Source: Bidens hawaiensis (lineage: Eukaryota > Streptophyta > Magnoliopsida > Asterales > Asteraceae). From it: a DNA stretch of 64,000 nt. The notes under the pieces were generated by a model that saw nothing but the letters and a program-made list of their open reading frames with translations, had not been told where the DNA came from and did no database searches. Location of the stretch: the NCBI GenBank assembly GCA_021521415.1, contig JAIQDT010000001.1:6882001-6946000 (forward strand), given 5' to 3'. Below, piece by piece: positions 1 to 11,903 of this stretch. Position 1 is the first letter of the stretch. Every line of letters begins with the position of its first letter. Position numbers and translations under genes: made by a program.

Positions 1-329
1 AATCCTCTTGTAAGTGTTAGGATCTTGCAATTTATATGTTGTGCCCATGGTTGGCAAATCAAGTATCACCAAATTAAATATGATCTGAAGGAATCTCAGA
101 TAAACCAAGATTTTCATAGCTAGGCCCTTCGCATAGCGCGCCGTGATGATTATTTTTTTTATTTTTTTTAAATAATATAGCAAGGTATGAACACACATAA
201 CACATACAATCATCAAACATGTAAATACTATTTATAATCGCATTTAGGTTAGTCATTTATCACCCACGCGAATAGATGGACTCGTGTGTGTGTGTGTGAC
301 TTGTTTCTGACTTATGTAAATGTTATGCA
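1..329. other. No gene seen; AT-rich sequence
   Basis: No credible coding region. It contains a short (TG)n run near 283-299 and T/A-rich stretches. The older gypsy-type LTR recognised just to the right may extend into this segment, but I could not align it with confidence. Confidence 0.5.
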
Positions 330-612
330 TGACGTCTAAGATAACAATATATAACTAAAAACTGAATTTCAAAATAAAACCCAAATACAGGTCTGGTGGG
401 GCTCGAACCAACGCTCTCCAGCCCCCTAACCAATATAACACACACCCTAGCCATCTGGGCTAAGGTTTCAGTTGATAATAAACTCGAAACCAATTAATTA
501 TAACCAAACAGACACAGACCCAAACCATACTATGAACTCTAGAATCGTCAATCGATCAAATAAATCAATGATCGGCCAAAACGGTTTAGGGCTTCTGTTA
601 ATTGATCCAAAC
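330..612 (-). repeat. Older Ty3/gypsy LTR, part 1 (interrupted)
   Basis: This segment resembles 12640-12785 within the right LTR of the neighbouring gypsy element. Both share a TAACTAAAAAC block, then a tRNA-like module, then a GAAACC...TTAAT stretch. The gypsy element starting at 613 splits it, and it continues at 13527. The flanking pentamer caaac (608-612) recurs at 13527-13531, so the two parts were once contiguous. The tRNA-like module lies about 800 bp from the outer LTR end in both copies, once the insertion is removed. The left limit is uncertain. Confidence 0.6.
396..470 (-). other. tRNA-like module in older LTR
   Basis: On the minus strand an A-box-like TAGCCCAGATGG is followed about 40 nt later by a B-box-like GGTTCGAGCCC. 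The B box sits in a plausible T-arm, with GTTGG facing CCCAC around a TTCGAGC loop. No acceptor stem closes, so it is not a functional tRNA gene. It could be a SINE head captured by the LTR or a Pol III-type promoter remnant. An equivalent module occurs at 12656-12745. Confidence 0.45.
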
Positions 613-1040
613 TGTCACACCCCAACCTACGACGGAACATGCCGGGGCGTGACAATATTTTATCATAGCTCAAAAGATACTAAGTGAAATACATGTGTCA
701 ATATCAAATTAATCATTCATATATCTAATTTTAAAAGCACAAACATTGTCACAAAAAGAATAACGTTACAATTAAATATACAAATCATAAATAAAAAGTT
801 ATCACTAACTTCCTTATTTGATTCATCCAATAAAACTACATGCCTCATGCGTGAAAATATATATTTTTGTCAGCATAACGTTGCGCAAGTAAACCACAGT
901 TTTTGAAATACATATAATACTAAAATAACAATTCCATGCAATAATCATAAATTACTACAACTAGTAAACAATAAATAAAAATTGTCTTTTCAACCAAATC
1001 GCATTGATAATGGTTTACTCTGACGGTGTATGATCATACT

Positions 1041-1077
1041 AATGAGGATGAGGATGAGGATGAGGATGAGGATGAGG
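1041..1077. repeat. (GATGAG)n microsatellite in left LTR
   Basis: About six tandem GATGAG hexamers followed by GTACCAACCAAT. The same place in the right LTR (about 11194-11212) has roughly three copies, so the array changed length after insertion. Confidence 0.9.
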
Positions 1078-1647
1078 TACCAACCAATCATAAAATAATC
1101 ACGTAGTCATATTCGCACGTAACAACTAATCGAGAAATTTCAATTATGCATATAACGGAAATTGTAGTGAATAAAATAAGTTGATTTTGAACGCATAACG
1201 CCCCCAAAATTTTAAAGCGGTAAAAAGGGGGATGTGAATTTACTTACCTTAACAATTGGATTAACTGATGATGAGATAATAAAATGAACTAGAATGAAAA
1301 AAATCAAGCTCCTCGAGGTTCACCGACAAATATTCATAGTTGTTAATAATAAAGTGAGTTAAATATAAAGGACAAAATAAAGTGACGGATCTTGGGTCTT
1401 GATGGGGTTACTAGTCTTATTGTCATATTATAATGGTTGTTGTGTTATTATTATTACTATTATTAGTAGTAGTATTCTTGATTTGCGTTTGAGTTTGATC
1501 AATAAAATAAATAATATATATTAATGGAAAATTTTAACCGAAATATTTTGAATATCTAATATAATTTGGTTCGTTAACGAAAGTCGTAAAAAAAGAATAC
1601 ATATATATACATCTTATTTATTAAGTGTATGTGTATAAGGTTTATAG

Positions 1648-1675
1648 TTATATATATATATATATATATATATAT
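1648..1675. repeat. (TA)n tract
   Basis: Alternating TA run inside the left LTR. In the right LTR the matching tract is where the fold-back element of 12053-12466 is inserted. Confidence 0.9.
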
Positions 1676-1826
1676 GTAGACTTAATTATAAAATTTAAAC
1701 AAGAAATATGAAAAGAAAAGAGTTGTTGCGGAGTTCGGTTTATCAAAATAATGTTTTTTTAACGTTTTAAACAACAAAAATAACAACAAAAATTGCTAAA
1801 AGAAGATAATAACCAAAAACAAATCT

Positions 1827-2034
1827 TTTGAGAAGGGTCTTTCTCCGAGAACGTTTAGAATCACTCCCCCATCGATATGGATTCGAATAAGTTTCTCGAA
1901 ACATGAAATTTCGGCATGGTGGAGAGAGAGCCAATCCATACCAATGATAACGTCGAAGCTATCATTTGCATAGGTATAAGCTCGATAGAGAATTTTTGCC
2001 AATTGAGATTAATAGTGCAATTTCGAATGACGGA
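1827..2034 (-). pseudogene. Gypsy protease C-terminal fragment
   Basis: The minus strand encodes the conserved retropepsin end with DVIIGMDWLS and HHAEISC, typical of Ty3/gypsy aspartic proteases. The upstream part lies at 8126-8457, beyond the nested element of 2035-8125. A one-base frameshift precedes the DVIIGMDW block. Downstream the reading frame runs straight into LTR sequence, so everything after protease has been deleted. It is non-functional. Confidence 0.8.
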
Positions 2035-3739
2035 TGATGTGTGTAATATGATGCTCTCACAACTAAGCTTTAAATTTATTAAACAAGACTCCTAAATAAA
2101 CCACACAAAACCGGCAGGTGTACCGATCACTAATAGTATAGCACTATGGAAGTCCGAGTATCGAACACAAGGACACTTGAAAACGTTAATGATACTTAAC
2201 CCTAACCAAGACTCACCTAAGAATATTTAAATGATTTTTAATAATTAACTACTTAACCTAACTTACTTTAACTAAATTAATTAGCTAGACTTAACTTAAC
2301 TTAACTAAACACTTAACAAAACTTGGAAACTTAACTGCAATCGGAGAAAACGTCTACCTAGGTAAGAATCATATTGAAGGTATAATAAGCTAATGGATTG
2401 AGGATTCTCACGACACCGGTTCCTAAGGATGACACAACTAAAGTTCACTCAAGAAAGCTAGATCACCTCTCAGTCTCACTAACAAACTCTAACTTACACT
2501 TAGTTGATTTTAAGAACAAACCGGGAAACGAATTGTTAAAGTGCTCTAATGTCGACTCTCCTCTCGGTCTCACCGACACACTACCCTGATGGAGACGAAT
2601 ACTACGCAACCAAGGATAGAGGAACAATTTAGTTTAACTTAAATTAGATCAACTAATCGCTCAAAAACCCAAACCCGACAAGAACCGAACCCGCTCTCGC
2701 GCGATCTTAATTCTAACAAGTAAAAGTAATGAGACGAGTTTACTTCTTATCACCTCTCGGTCTCTAAGAAGGTGTTTCACGACTGATTTTATCTAATTAA
2801 TTTACCCACTTATCCCTACGGTTGATCACCCCGCAAACAATCTCTAGACACAAAGTAAAGAGTTCAAACAAGCTAAAATCAATCAAAACATATTCAATTA
2901 ATCAAAGCAAGAGGTATATGAGTATAACTAATCAATTCACAGCCACTAAACACAACCTAATTCAATGTTAAACCAAACTTTTCATTAACAATTCAAGCCA
3001 TGATGATCAACAATCCATAAAACTCATTAAAACCTAACAATATTCATCTAACCTAGGTAGAACTAACACGTTTTGCAAATCATAATCAATGAACAATAGA
3101 TGAAATAGATATAAATGATAAAAATGTTCATATAAGTCTGATTACAAAAGGTTTGAATGCTTAAAAACCAAAAACGAACTCACAAACGTTAAAATAAACT
3201 GACAACCGAAGGATAAAAGATGTAACTGTAAGCTTGTCCTCCTTGATTTCTCCTCTAGAGCAGGTGTGGGATGGCTGGAAACTTGAATAAAATCGTTCAT
3301 AGGTTTTTAGGGTTTATATATATGTTTAATCACCTCCTTCCTAATATAAAATAGGTTAAAACAAGCCCACTAGGCCCACTAGAAGACAAAATAGACGTGG
3401 TAGCTGATTCTTGAACATTATTGGTAGCCTTGGGACATGTTGGAATCTACCACATGCTTCTTGAAGGGTATGACCAGGTCGCGTAGCTCGAACATGACAT
3501 TTTCTGACGTTTTTCGACTTTCAGCTCGTTTATCTTCGTTTTTGCGTACCGGCTTCATCCGAGCTCCGTTTTAGCTGATTCTTTTTCCATTTGACTCGTT
3601 TTCTCGCTCTCTTCAACATGGGACCTATCATATACACAAACATGTAATTTCAAACAAGAAAAATTTATATTCGTTAACTTTTTACGCACAAAACAACCCA
3701 AAAACAGAATAAAAACGCTATGTGTTTTGCAACGCATCA
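2035..3739 (-). repeat. Left (3') LTR of tRNA-Asp-primed element
   Basis: It begins TGATGTGTGTAAT and ends TTTTGCAACGCATCA. It matches 6421-8125 nearly base for base with scattered substitutions. It has no significant coding content; short ORFs inside appear in both LTRs and carry no recognisable domain. Confidence 0.9.
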
Positions 3740-3755
3740 AATATCCCCACACTTG
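3740..3755 (-). other. Polypurine tract of tRNA-Asp-primed element
   Basis: On the minus strand AAGTGTGGGGATATT directly abuts the LTR, the expected position of the plus-strand primer. Confidence 0.7.
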
Positions 3756-5336
3756 ATCCTTTTTCGTCCCTGAAAAAGAAATCTACACAGGATCATAACC
3801 TAGTAAAAAACAAAAAACTCCCACATTATTAATCATCATCAAAACATAAGAAATAGCTCGACATATTGACCGCGATTGCCAATATTGATGTCCACTTAAA
3901 CCCAGCCACCAGCCAATCAAGCCCCCCTTTTGCATTAAATGTTTCTAAGTACAAAAATTAAGGCTACACCTACCCCATCTCAGACAAAGAGAGCTAGAAA
4001 AACTAGAGTCGAAGCAAACTGGTTCGACAAATCACCATAAGCCAAGGACTCGTTGATGGTACTAATTAGATGCAATCGGTGAAATTTTAATGGATGAATG
4101 GTCATGTGGAGGTCGTACGAGCTATTCCTAAATATTATTGGACTTTGTCATATAAATTCCTAATTTGATATTTATTGACTAAGAACATTCGAGCCCCAAT
4201 AGTGTATCCTCAGAGTCACCATCCCCTTGGTAACACATAAACTCTAAGTCTCGTCTAGTATGTGCACTTTGGCCTCTTTTACTAACTTTAAAGAATGCTC
4301 ATTTGGCATTTTAAATACATAACTTTCTTCACAAGCATTTTGCTTTTTTTAACAACTTTTGAGAATACACAAACATAACTTTCAATACATACTTTTCTTT
4401 TTCTTACTTTTTTTTCTCTTTTTTTTTCTTTTCTCTTTTTTTTTCTTTTTTTTCAATCTTTTATATCACCCTAAAAAATATAACTATTTCTAAGCTCGTA
4501 GAAAGATGGACATGTGGTGGTGTGCTGGTTTGAGTGCATCTAAGTATAACCATCTCAAAGTTTTCAGATTATGGTAATCCTCCCTAAGCATCGAAATTCG
4601 GTTTCACCGTTTTTCAAATTATTATATATATAAAATCTGCTAAAGAGGGCTATCAAAGCTAGTTGGGCCTACCGACAAATCCCAAATCAGATATGCAAAC
4701 CATCTCTTCTTTTATTATTATATTATGTTTTTCAAAAGTTCCGAGAGTTCGTTAACACAATGGTAATAATATCATTTCCTGCTTAACGTAGAAGAAAAAC
4801 AATTTTCAAAGGACATTTTTTCCTTTAAAACTATTTTTTTAAATATTAACTCCCAAGATTTTCAATATTCTTTTATTTTCTTTAAAATGGAAACGTTTGT
4901 TCCCCATCCCCACACTTAAATTTCACATTGTCCTCAATGTGAGACAAGGAAAAGACAAAACTAAACATAAAGAAAAATAAAGTGGAACAGAATCCCCTGG
5001 TATATGTGATCATGCAAGTGTGCGGTGAATCATGTTCCTCGCCCTCCTATTCGAACGCAAGCTTAAAACTCCAGTGCTCTCTATCAAGCTATCACTAACG
5101 AACGAAAGCGGCAATCCTTAAGCATATTGCATCCCCACACTTGTTTAAAACTCCAGCTCATCAACAGTCATCAACCAACCAAGGAATAACCTGCAAGTAA
5201 GGGAAGAAACACCTGGCAAAACTCGGTAATAAAAATAAAAATGAAAATAAAATAATAAGGAAAGATATTACCGGGTTGCCTCCCGGGAAGCGCTAAGTTT
5301 ATTGAATAGTCTTCAGCCGGACTCGCTCCTGAAACC
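3756..5336. other. Interior of tRNA-Asp element, non-coding
   Basis: There is no credible ORF. A long pyrimidine-rich stretch (about 4380-4470, purine-rich on the element strand) and two AT-rich runs are the only notable features. In an autonomous relative pol would be expected here. Confidence 0.6.
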
Positions 5337-6233
5337 TCAATCAGGAAGCTTCTCCTTTATCCTCTTCCCATCGATGCTCCTCAATACTCTCCTCTTACAA
5401 TTGGTCGGGAGGAAACCAATTGCATAACTTTCATTGGCCCGACCATATGAATTAAACTCGGCCCACCAACTCTTGAATTCCCCCAAAAATGGTTCAATGA
5501 AGTGAAACGGGGAAGTCAATCTCTTCATCACACTACGATTTCTTCACCCAGAAATCCTCCTTCTAGTTCTTTTAGCCAAACTTTTAAACCTTAACACGTC
5601 CCGAATGGAGATTGAGTACGGTTCGTGTTTTGGTTTTTCACAATCGAGGTGAAGTGTCGGAAGGACCAAATCACTAACTACTTCATGGATCTCCTTACAA
5701 AGCTCCTTCTCGATCCCCACACTTGGCTCGTTATATATTAAATCTTCAAGCAGCTTTAGATCACCAAGTGGGTCAAACTTGCCTTCATCCGTAGTGGCAA
5801 AGTCCATCAACTCTTCACCAAACTCATCCTTAAATTCTTCCTCCCAAGAGGGAACATACTCCTCTACTCTATGCTCCTCCATTCCGATATCTTCAATCTC
5901 ACTCAGGGTTTCAAACAAAGGTGGATTCAAAGGTGGAATATATTCCAAATCATTTCTAATGGCAAACAATACATCGTCCATTATTGATTCCAATTCTGGG
6001 GTTGGCTCTAATATATTTCCAGATAAGTCTTTATACCCTAAAAAGTTCCCCATTTGATCATATGCAAATTGGTATGGAGGAGGCTTTGCCACAAGTGATT
6101 CCCATGGAGCTTTCCGTGCCTCAACTTCTATCCTCCTTCGCTTATAAGCATCATGTACCCAGTGATCTCCGCCACACACTTTGCACCATGGCGTTCCAAC
6201 CTGTCGTCCGAACATATTTCCTGTAAAGAACAC
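5337..6233 (-). pseudogene. Unclassified element ORF, degenerate zinc knuckle
   Basis: A 229-codon ORF (6233-5544) is followed in the same frame, after one TGA stop, by 64 more residues (5531-5337). Readthrough would give about 297 residues. Near residue 17 is CKVCGGDHWVHDA, a CX2CX3HX4 knuckle whose last Cys is Ala. The middle is acidic and rich in Glu/Asp; the end is basic (AKRTRRR). The ORF starts about 190 bp from the primer site, the usual place for gag. I do not recognise a conserved capsid motif, so a gag-like role is inference from position only. Confidence 0.6.
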
Positions 6234-6397
6234 TCAAAAGAAAAGGATCACGGGCACCAGATAAAAATAGAAAAAAATACTAAAAATAAAATTAAAGTAA
6301 AACTAAACTAATTAAAATAACTAATCAAATCTAAATATACGAAAATAAAATAGGTAAATCCCAACTCTGGTCGTTCTCAATACGCCTCAAACCGTGT

Positions 6398-6414
6398 CCC
6401 CGGCAACGGCGCCA
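6398..6414 (-). other. Primer-binding site, tRNA-Asp type
   Basis: The plus strand reads CCCCGGCAACGGCGCCA, the 3' end of plant tRNA-Asp including CCA, so the element strand is its complement. It lies 6 nt from the LTR at 6421. Confidence 0.85.
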
Positions 6415-6420
6415 AAAACT

Positions 6421-8125
6421 TGATGTGTGTAATATGATGCTCTCACAACTAAGCTTTAAATTTATTAAACAAGACTCCTAAATAAACCACACAAAACCGG
6501 CAAGTGTACCGATCACTAATAGTATAGCACTATGGATGTCCGAGTATCGAACACAAGGACACTTGAAAACGTTAATGATACTTAACCCTAACCAAGACTC
6601 ACCTAAGAATATTTAAATGATTTTTAATAATTAACTACTTAACCTAACTTACTTTAACTAAATTAATTAGCTAGACTTAACTTAACTTAACTAAACACTT
6701 AACAAAACTTGGAAACTTAACTGCAATCGGAGAAAACGTCTACCTAGGTAAGAATCATATTGAAGGTATAATAAGCTAATGGATTGAGGATTCTCACGAC
6801 ACCGGTTCCTAAGGATGACACAACTAAAGTTCACTCAAGAAAGCTAGATCACCTCTCAGTCTCACTAACAAACTCTAACTTACACTTAGTTGATTTTAAG
6901 AACAAACCGATAAACGAATTGTTAAAGTGCTCTAATGTCGACTCTCCTCTCGGTCTCACCGACACACTACCCTGATGGAGACGAATACTACGCAACCAAG
7001 GATAGAGGAATAATTTAGTTTAACTTAAATTAGATCAACTAATCGCTCAAAAACCCAAACCCGACAAGAACCAAACCCGCTCTCGCGCGATCTTAATTCT
7101 AACAAGTAAAAGTAATGAGACGAGTTTACTTCTTATCACCTCTCGGTCTCTAAGAAGGTGTTTCACAACTGATTTTATCTAATTAATTTACCCACTTATC
7201 CCTACGGTTGATCACCCCGCAAACAATCTCTAGACACAAAGTAAAGAGTTCAAACAAGCTAAAATCAATCAAAACCTATTCAATTAATCAAAGCAAGAGG
7301 TATATGAGTATAACTAATAAATTCACAGCCACTAAACACAACCTAATTCAATGTTAAACCAAACTTTTCATTAACAATTCAAGCCATGATGATCAACAAT
7401 CCATAAAACTCATTAAAACCTAACAATATTCATCTAACCTAGGTAGAACTAACACGTTTAGCCAATCATAATCAATGAAAAATAGATGAAATAGATATAA
7501 ATGATAAAAATGTTCATATAAATCTGATTACAAAAGGTTTGAATGCTTAAAAACCAAAAACGAACTCACAAACGTTAAAATAAACTGACAACCGAAGGAT
7601 AAAAGATGTAACTGTAAGCTTGTCCTCCTTGATTTCTCCTCTAGAGCAGGTGTGGGATGGCTGGAAACTTGAATAAAATCGTTCATAGGTTTTTAGGGTT
7701 TATATATATGTTTAATCACCTCCTTCCTAATATAAAATAGGTTAAAACAAGCCCACTAGGCCCACTAGAAGACAAAATAGACGTGGTAGCTGATTCTTGA
7801 ACATTATTGGTAGCCTTGGGATATGTTGGAATCTACCACATGCTTCTTGAATGGTATAACCAGGTCGCGTAGCTCGAACATGACATTTTCTGACGTTTTT
7901 CGACTTTCAGCTCGTTTATCTTCGTTTTTGCGTACCGGCTTCATCGGAGCTCCGTTTTAGCTGATTCTTTTTCCATTTGACTCGTTTTCTCGCTCTCTTC
8001 AACATGGGACCTATCACATACACAAACATGTAATTTCAAGCAAGAAAAATTTATATTCGTTAACTTTTTACGCACAAAACAACCCAAAAACAGAATAAAA
8101 ACGTTATGTGTTTTGCAACACATCA
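6421..8125 (-). repeat. Right (5') LTR of tRNA-Asp-primed element
   Basis: It starts TGATGTGTGTAAT and ends CAACACATCA, and is a near-identical partner of 2035-3739. It is flanked on the right by atgga and the resumed gypsy protease reading frame. Confidence 0.9.
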
Positions 8126-8457
8126 ATGGAATCAATAGTGATCGAACTACCGTTGGCTATCTCTCCTGTGAAGGGCTTAGATAACTTACTATGGGGCACA
8201 TCAAGTATGTATTCAGAATCAAAGGAAGTAAAGCTCATATCGGCTCCCGAATCAAATAGTACCGAAGCATGGTGCTTATTAACTAGAAACGTACCGTTCA
8301 CCACATCATTCGAGTTTCGGGCTTGATGTGCATTGATGTTGAAAGCTTGTCCTTGAGTTCCTCGAGGTGCTTGGGTTTTAGAAGTCGAAGCTTGAGGTGT
8401 TGGAGCTTGATAGGCTTGCATGACCATGGGTTGAACTTGAAGAGTTGGAGGAGCCAT
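8126..8457 (-). pseudogene. Gypsy protease N-terminal part
   Basis: The frame contains VLFDSGADMSF, the Ty3/gypsy aspartic protease active site (DSG). It follows gag in the same frame after a stop at about 8468-8470, and is cut at 8125 by the nested LTR element; the rest lies at 1827-2034. Confidence 0.85.
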
Positions 8458-9165
8458 GAGTTGGGGTACTTAGGGTTGGTAAGTTTGTACTTGATAGGCT
8501 TGGAAGGTGTAGTACGGTTGTGGTGAAACATAGGCTTGGTGGCCTTGAGCGAGTCGAGGACACGCGTCACGGAGGTGATTTGGGTCCCCGCAGTTGTAGC
8601 AAGCCCTAACGGGGTTAATGATTAGAGCACGAGGGATGTCTCGGTTGGGTTGGTTTGTTGGTGTGAAACGCGGTGGAACGGCATGCACACGAGGTGCCTC
8701 TCGAAAATATAGGGTGAGTTGGCCGAATCGGTGGAAATTGGTGCACACCCGACAAGTGTCTTGAGCCTGGTGGTGGCGTTGGCAAGTGTTGCAATGCGGG
8801 TGTGGGCCGGTGTAGGGTTTCTTGTTTGGAGGGGCTTGTTGGGCTTGTGGTTGGGCTAAGACATAATTTTTGGGAGTGGGTTTTATCTTGTTGTTGCGGT
8901 AGTGGGATGAGTTGTTGTGATCGTTATTCTTGGAGGATTCGGGCTTAGAGGATTCAGGCTTAGATTCCTTAGTGGGCTCAGGTTTGGGCTTATCATTGGG
9001 TTTCTTAGAACTCTTTCGCGTCAAGGTCCCGGCCGTAACGTGGTTCTTGGTGAGGAAACCGGATAGGGTGATGACATCGCGGAGGGTTTGAGGATCACGA
9101 ATTTGGACGGAATCTTGGATTTGCATAGCCAAAACCCGAGATGTACTTGTCGATTGAACGTTCAA
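8458..9165 (-). pseudogene. Gypsy gag C-terminal part with CCHC knuckle
   Basis: This frame carries the end of the capsid region, a Lys/Pro/Ser-rich linker, a Cys/His cluster (CNTCQRHHQAQDTC) and a CCHC knuckle CYNCGDPNHLRDAC. It is in frame with the protease at 8126-8457, apart from a TAA near 8470. A frameshift around 9100-9165 separates it from the N-terminal gag frame. Confidence 0.85.
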
Positions 9166-9787
9166 GGGGAGTAACCATGTGGGGGATGAGAAGACTCAGT
9201 TCATGGAAACGATAGTTGTAGATGGTGTCATTACCACTTTCGTGTTTCAAATTCCAAAATTCCTCTTCCAACTTCCGAAGCTCATGTTTCGGGCAAAACT
9301 TCTTGAGCATGAGTTTCTTGTGGTCATCCCATGGCAACGCCATGGCAACCTCAGCGCCAAGCATGCGCTTCTCAGTGTTCCACCAATTTAGGGAATTCTT
9401 TTTTAGTACGCTCGAGGCATAAGTGGTATTTTTGTCCTCGGAACATTCACAATGGAGGAACATCCTCTCCATTTCTTCAAACCATTGGAGGAGAATGGTA
9501 GCCCCATCGATACCGAAGTATTCAGGCGGTTTAGCACTCTTGAATTGCTTGATGGAGCAAAATATTGGGTTAGGAGTTGTGGATGATGTAGAAGCATTCA
9601 CAATTTGCAATTGAGAGATAATCGTTGGGAGGGCTTCCACGATGCCCTTTGCAATGCGGAATGACATGCTACGGCCAGAGTTGCCGGTGCGACTGTTACT
9701 GTTGATGAGGCAGGAAATTATACTGCAGGGGTAAAAGGGGTAAAATTTCATGAGGCTCGAGTAATTTTTGTATATATAAGAGTTCAA
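9095..9787 (-). pseudogene. Gypsy gag N-terminal/capsid part
   Basis: Retrotransposon gag family features are present: PPEYFGIDG, LLQWFEEMERMF, LNWWN, WDDHKKLMLKKFCP and EEEFWNLK, as in plant Ty3 chromovirus gag. The native start is probably the internal Met before SFRIAKG near 9667, because upstream residues lack gag character. Broken from the downstream gag frame by a frameshift. Confidence 0.8.
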
Positions 9788-10739
9788 ATTAAATGATACT
9801 TGTGAATTTTATTAATAATTTGATGTTGTGATTGTGGTTGAGATTGAGAATTTCATTACTTACGAGACTTGATTATATAACATTTTATCATCTTTAACAT
9901 TTTGGGAATATATATATATATATATATATATAACAACATAACTTTAATTAAAATACATGGGTTCATTTGTTGATCAGGGCTTCATGAACCACCATGGGTT
10001 CTTCCAACAAATGAAAAATATTGAACACCAAATAAACAAAATAAATCAAAAATCAGATTTGAGGGGGTGTTGAGGTAGATGGTTAAAGTAATTCAGGAGC
10101 CACCCCATTATACATACTTCATCCATCCGTTCAACAAAACACAATACAGAAAAACCGAGTTTAGCCACAAACCACCGTGAATTCGGTTATAAACTAAGGA
10201 TGTGATCGTCACATGACCACATTTGATACAATGAGGATAGTAGATTCGGGTACGTTTGGTGTGATATGCTTTGGCTGAATAAGTTTCACACCCTTACCGA
10301 ACACTCCAGGAAGGCAAACGGGTCTCGCGGTTAATTGAGATTTATGCGCATTGCACTTCCTTAGGCTCGCAAGCCTTGGTGTCAAGGGTTCGGTAAACAA
10401 GTGTGTCCCTCTTACAGTTTACTACATATCCGTCTCACGAATCATACTCAAGGAAAGTGGAGTAAAAGGTGGGATTTCTTAAGGAATTTCCCGAATAAAA
10501 ATCGTCCTAGAGTTTTATTTATTTATTTATTTTTTGTTGAGTGAGGCATAGCCTCGAAATAAGTGTGTGTTTTTGTGTACCATTGTATATATATGATGAA
10601 CAGTATAAATATGCTAAGTTGTGTAAAAAAATTTAAACAAGTAAGATGCACATATAGGAACACGTATAGGGACCCTAAACAAGCTACTAAGTCATTACGT
10701 CTAACCACCTATCTAATTGCCTTCGGATCTGATACCACA
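9788..10739. other. Gypsy 5' leader, non-coding
   Basis: Leader between gag and the right LTR. It holds a (TA)n run near 9909-9932 and a TTTATTTATTTATT run near 10515. The TGGTATCA primer-site core (initiator tRNA-Met type) lies at 10730-10737 on the minus strand. Confidence 0.6.
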
Positions 10740-11649
10740 TGCTACGGCAGAACATGTCGGGGCGCGACAATATTGTATCATAGCTCAGAAGACACTAAGT
10801 GAAATACACGTGTCAATATCTAAATTATTCATTCATATATCAAATTTCAAAAGCACAAACATTGTCTCAAACGGAATAACGTTACAATTAAATATTTAAA
10901 TCATAAAAAAAATAATAAATGTGTTCTTCATTCATCATAGCAACCTAAGGTATCATTTAACTTCAATACTTGATTCATCCAATAAAGCTACCTGCGTCAT
11001 GCGTGAAAATATATATTTTTGTCAACATAACGTTGAGCAAGTAAACCACAGTTTTTGATATACATATAATACTAAAATGACAATTCCATGCAATAATCGT
11101 AAATTACACCAACTAGTAAACAATAAATAAAAATTGTCTTTTCAACCGAATCGCAATGATAACGGTTTACTCCGACGGCGTATGATCATACTAGTGAGGA
11201 TGAGGATGAGGTACCAACCAATAACAAAATAATCACGCAGTCATATTCGCACGTAACAACTAATCGAGCAATTTCAATTATGCATATAACGGAATTGTAG
11301 TGAAAAAAATAAGTTGATTTTGAACGCATAACACCCCCAAAATTTTAAAGCGGTAAAAAGGGGGATGTGAATTTACATACCTTAACAATTGAATTAAGTG
11401 ATGATGAGATAATAAAAGGAACTAGAATGAAAAAGATCAAGCTCCTCGAGGTTCACCGACAAATATTCTTAGTTGTTAATGATAAATTGAGTTAAATATA
11501 AAGGACAAAATAAAATGACGGATCTTGGGTCTTGATGGGGTTATTAGTCTTATTGTCATATTTTTATGGTTGTTGTGTTTTTATTATTACTATTATTATT
11601 AGTAGTATTATTGATTTGCGTTTGATTTTGATCAATAAAATAAATAATA

Positions 11650-11903
11650 CTCCCTCCGTCCCATTTTAAGTGTCCTAATTTGAATTTTCAAGTCTTTCTT
11701 GTTTAACTTTGACCGACAATATTTTTGTTTGTGTTATATAACACTTGATGAAAATTATATCAATGTAAAATACATTTAAAACTCAATCCATTCATATATT
11801 TTACATCAAGTATTATATAACACAAACAAAATATTTTTGGTCAAAGTTAAACAAGAAAGACTTGAAAACTCAAATTAAGACATTTAAAATGGGACGGAGG
11901 GAG
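11650..11903. mobile_element. Stowaway MITE (Tc1/mariner type)
   Basis: The 254-bp element has long terminal inverted repeats starting CTCCCTCCGTCCCATTTTAA and TA target duplications (11648-11649, 11904-11905). The CTCCCTCCGTCCC end is the Stowaway hallmark. Nearly the whole element folds back on itself. The left LTR has the empty site near 1517, which shows the insertion came after the gypsy element. Confidence 0.95.

Larger units (their letters stand above)
613..1826 (-). repeat. Left (3') LTR of gypsy element, truncated
   Basis: It aligns with the right LTR from TGTCACACCCCAACC through GCGTGAAAATATATA to a shared ATTGCTAAAAGAAGATAATAA block. Homology stops at about 1826, just before the point where the tRNA-like module begins in the right LTR. 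The first 0.87 kb of this LTR (element orientation) has therefore been lost together with the polypurine tract and pol. Near 1041-1077 it carries about six GATGAG units against about three in the right LTR. Confidence 0.8.
2035..8125 (-). mobile_element. Non-autonomous LTR element, tRNA-Asp primed
   Basis: Two LTRs of equal length (2035-3739 and 6421-8125, 1705 bp each) bound a 2.7-kb interior. The flanks are acgga and atgga, a 5-bp duplication with one mismatch. Orientation is minus: the primer site beside the right LTR matches the 3' end of plant tRNA-Asp, and a GTGGGGATATT polypurine tract lies beside the left LTR. tRNA-Asp priming is known for Athila/Tat-type Ty3 elements. No RT or integrase remains; the interior has one 229-residue ORF plus a 64-residue extension. 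It looks like a TR-GAG or LARD-type derivative that depends on enzymes from another element. By eye there are roughly two dozen differences between the LTRs. Confidence 0.85.

Noticed and set aside
472..687. 71-codon ORF
   Set aside because: It spans the older LTR, the target duplication and the start of the gypsy LTR; a chance frame.
2398..2589. 63-codon ORF repeated at 6784-6975
   Set aside because: Same sequence in both LTRs of one element, no domain; carried by LTR duplication, not by coding selection.
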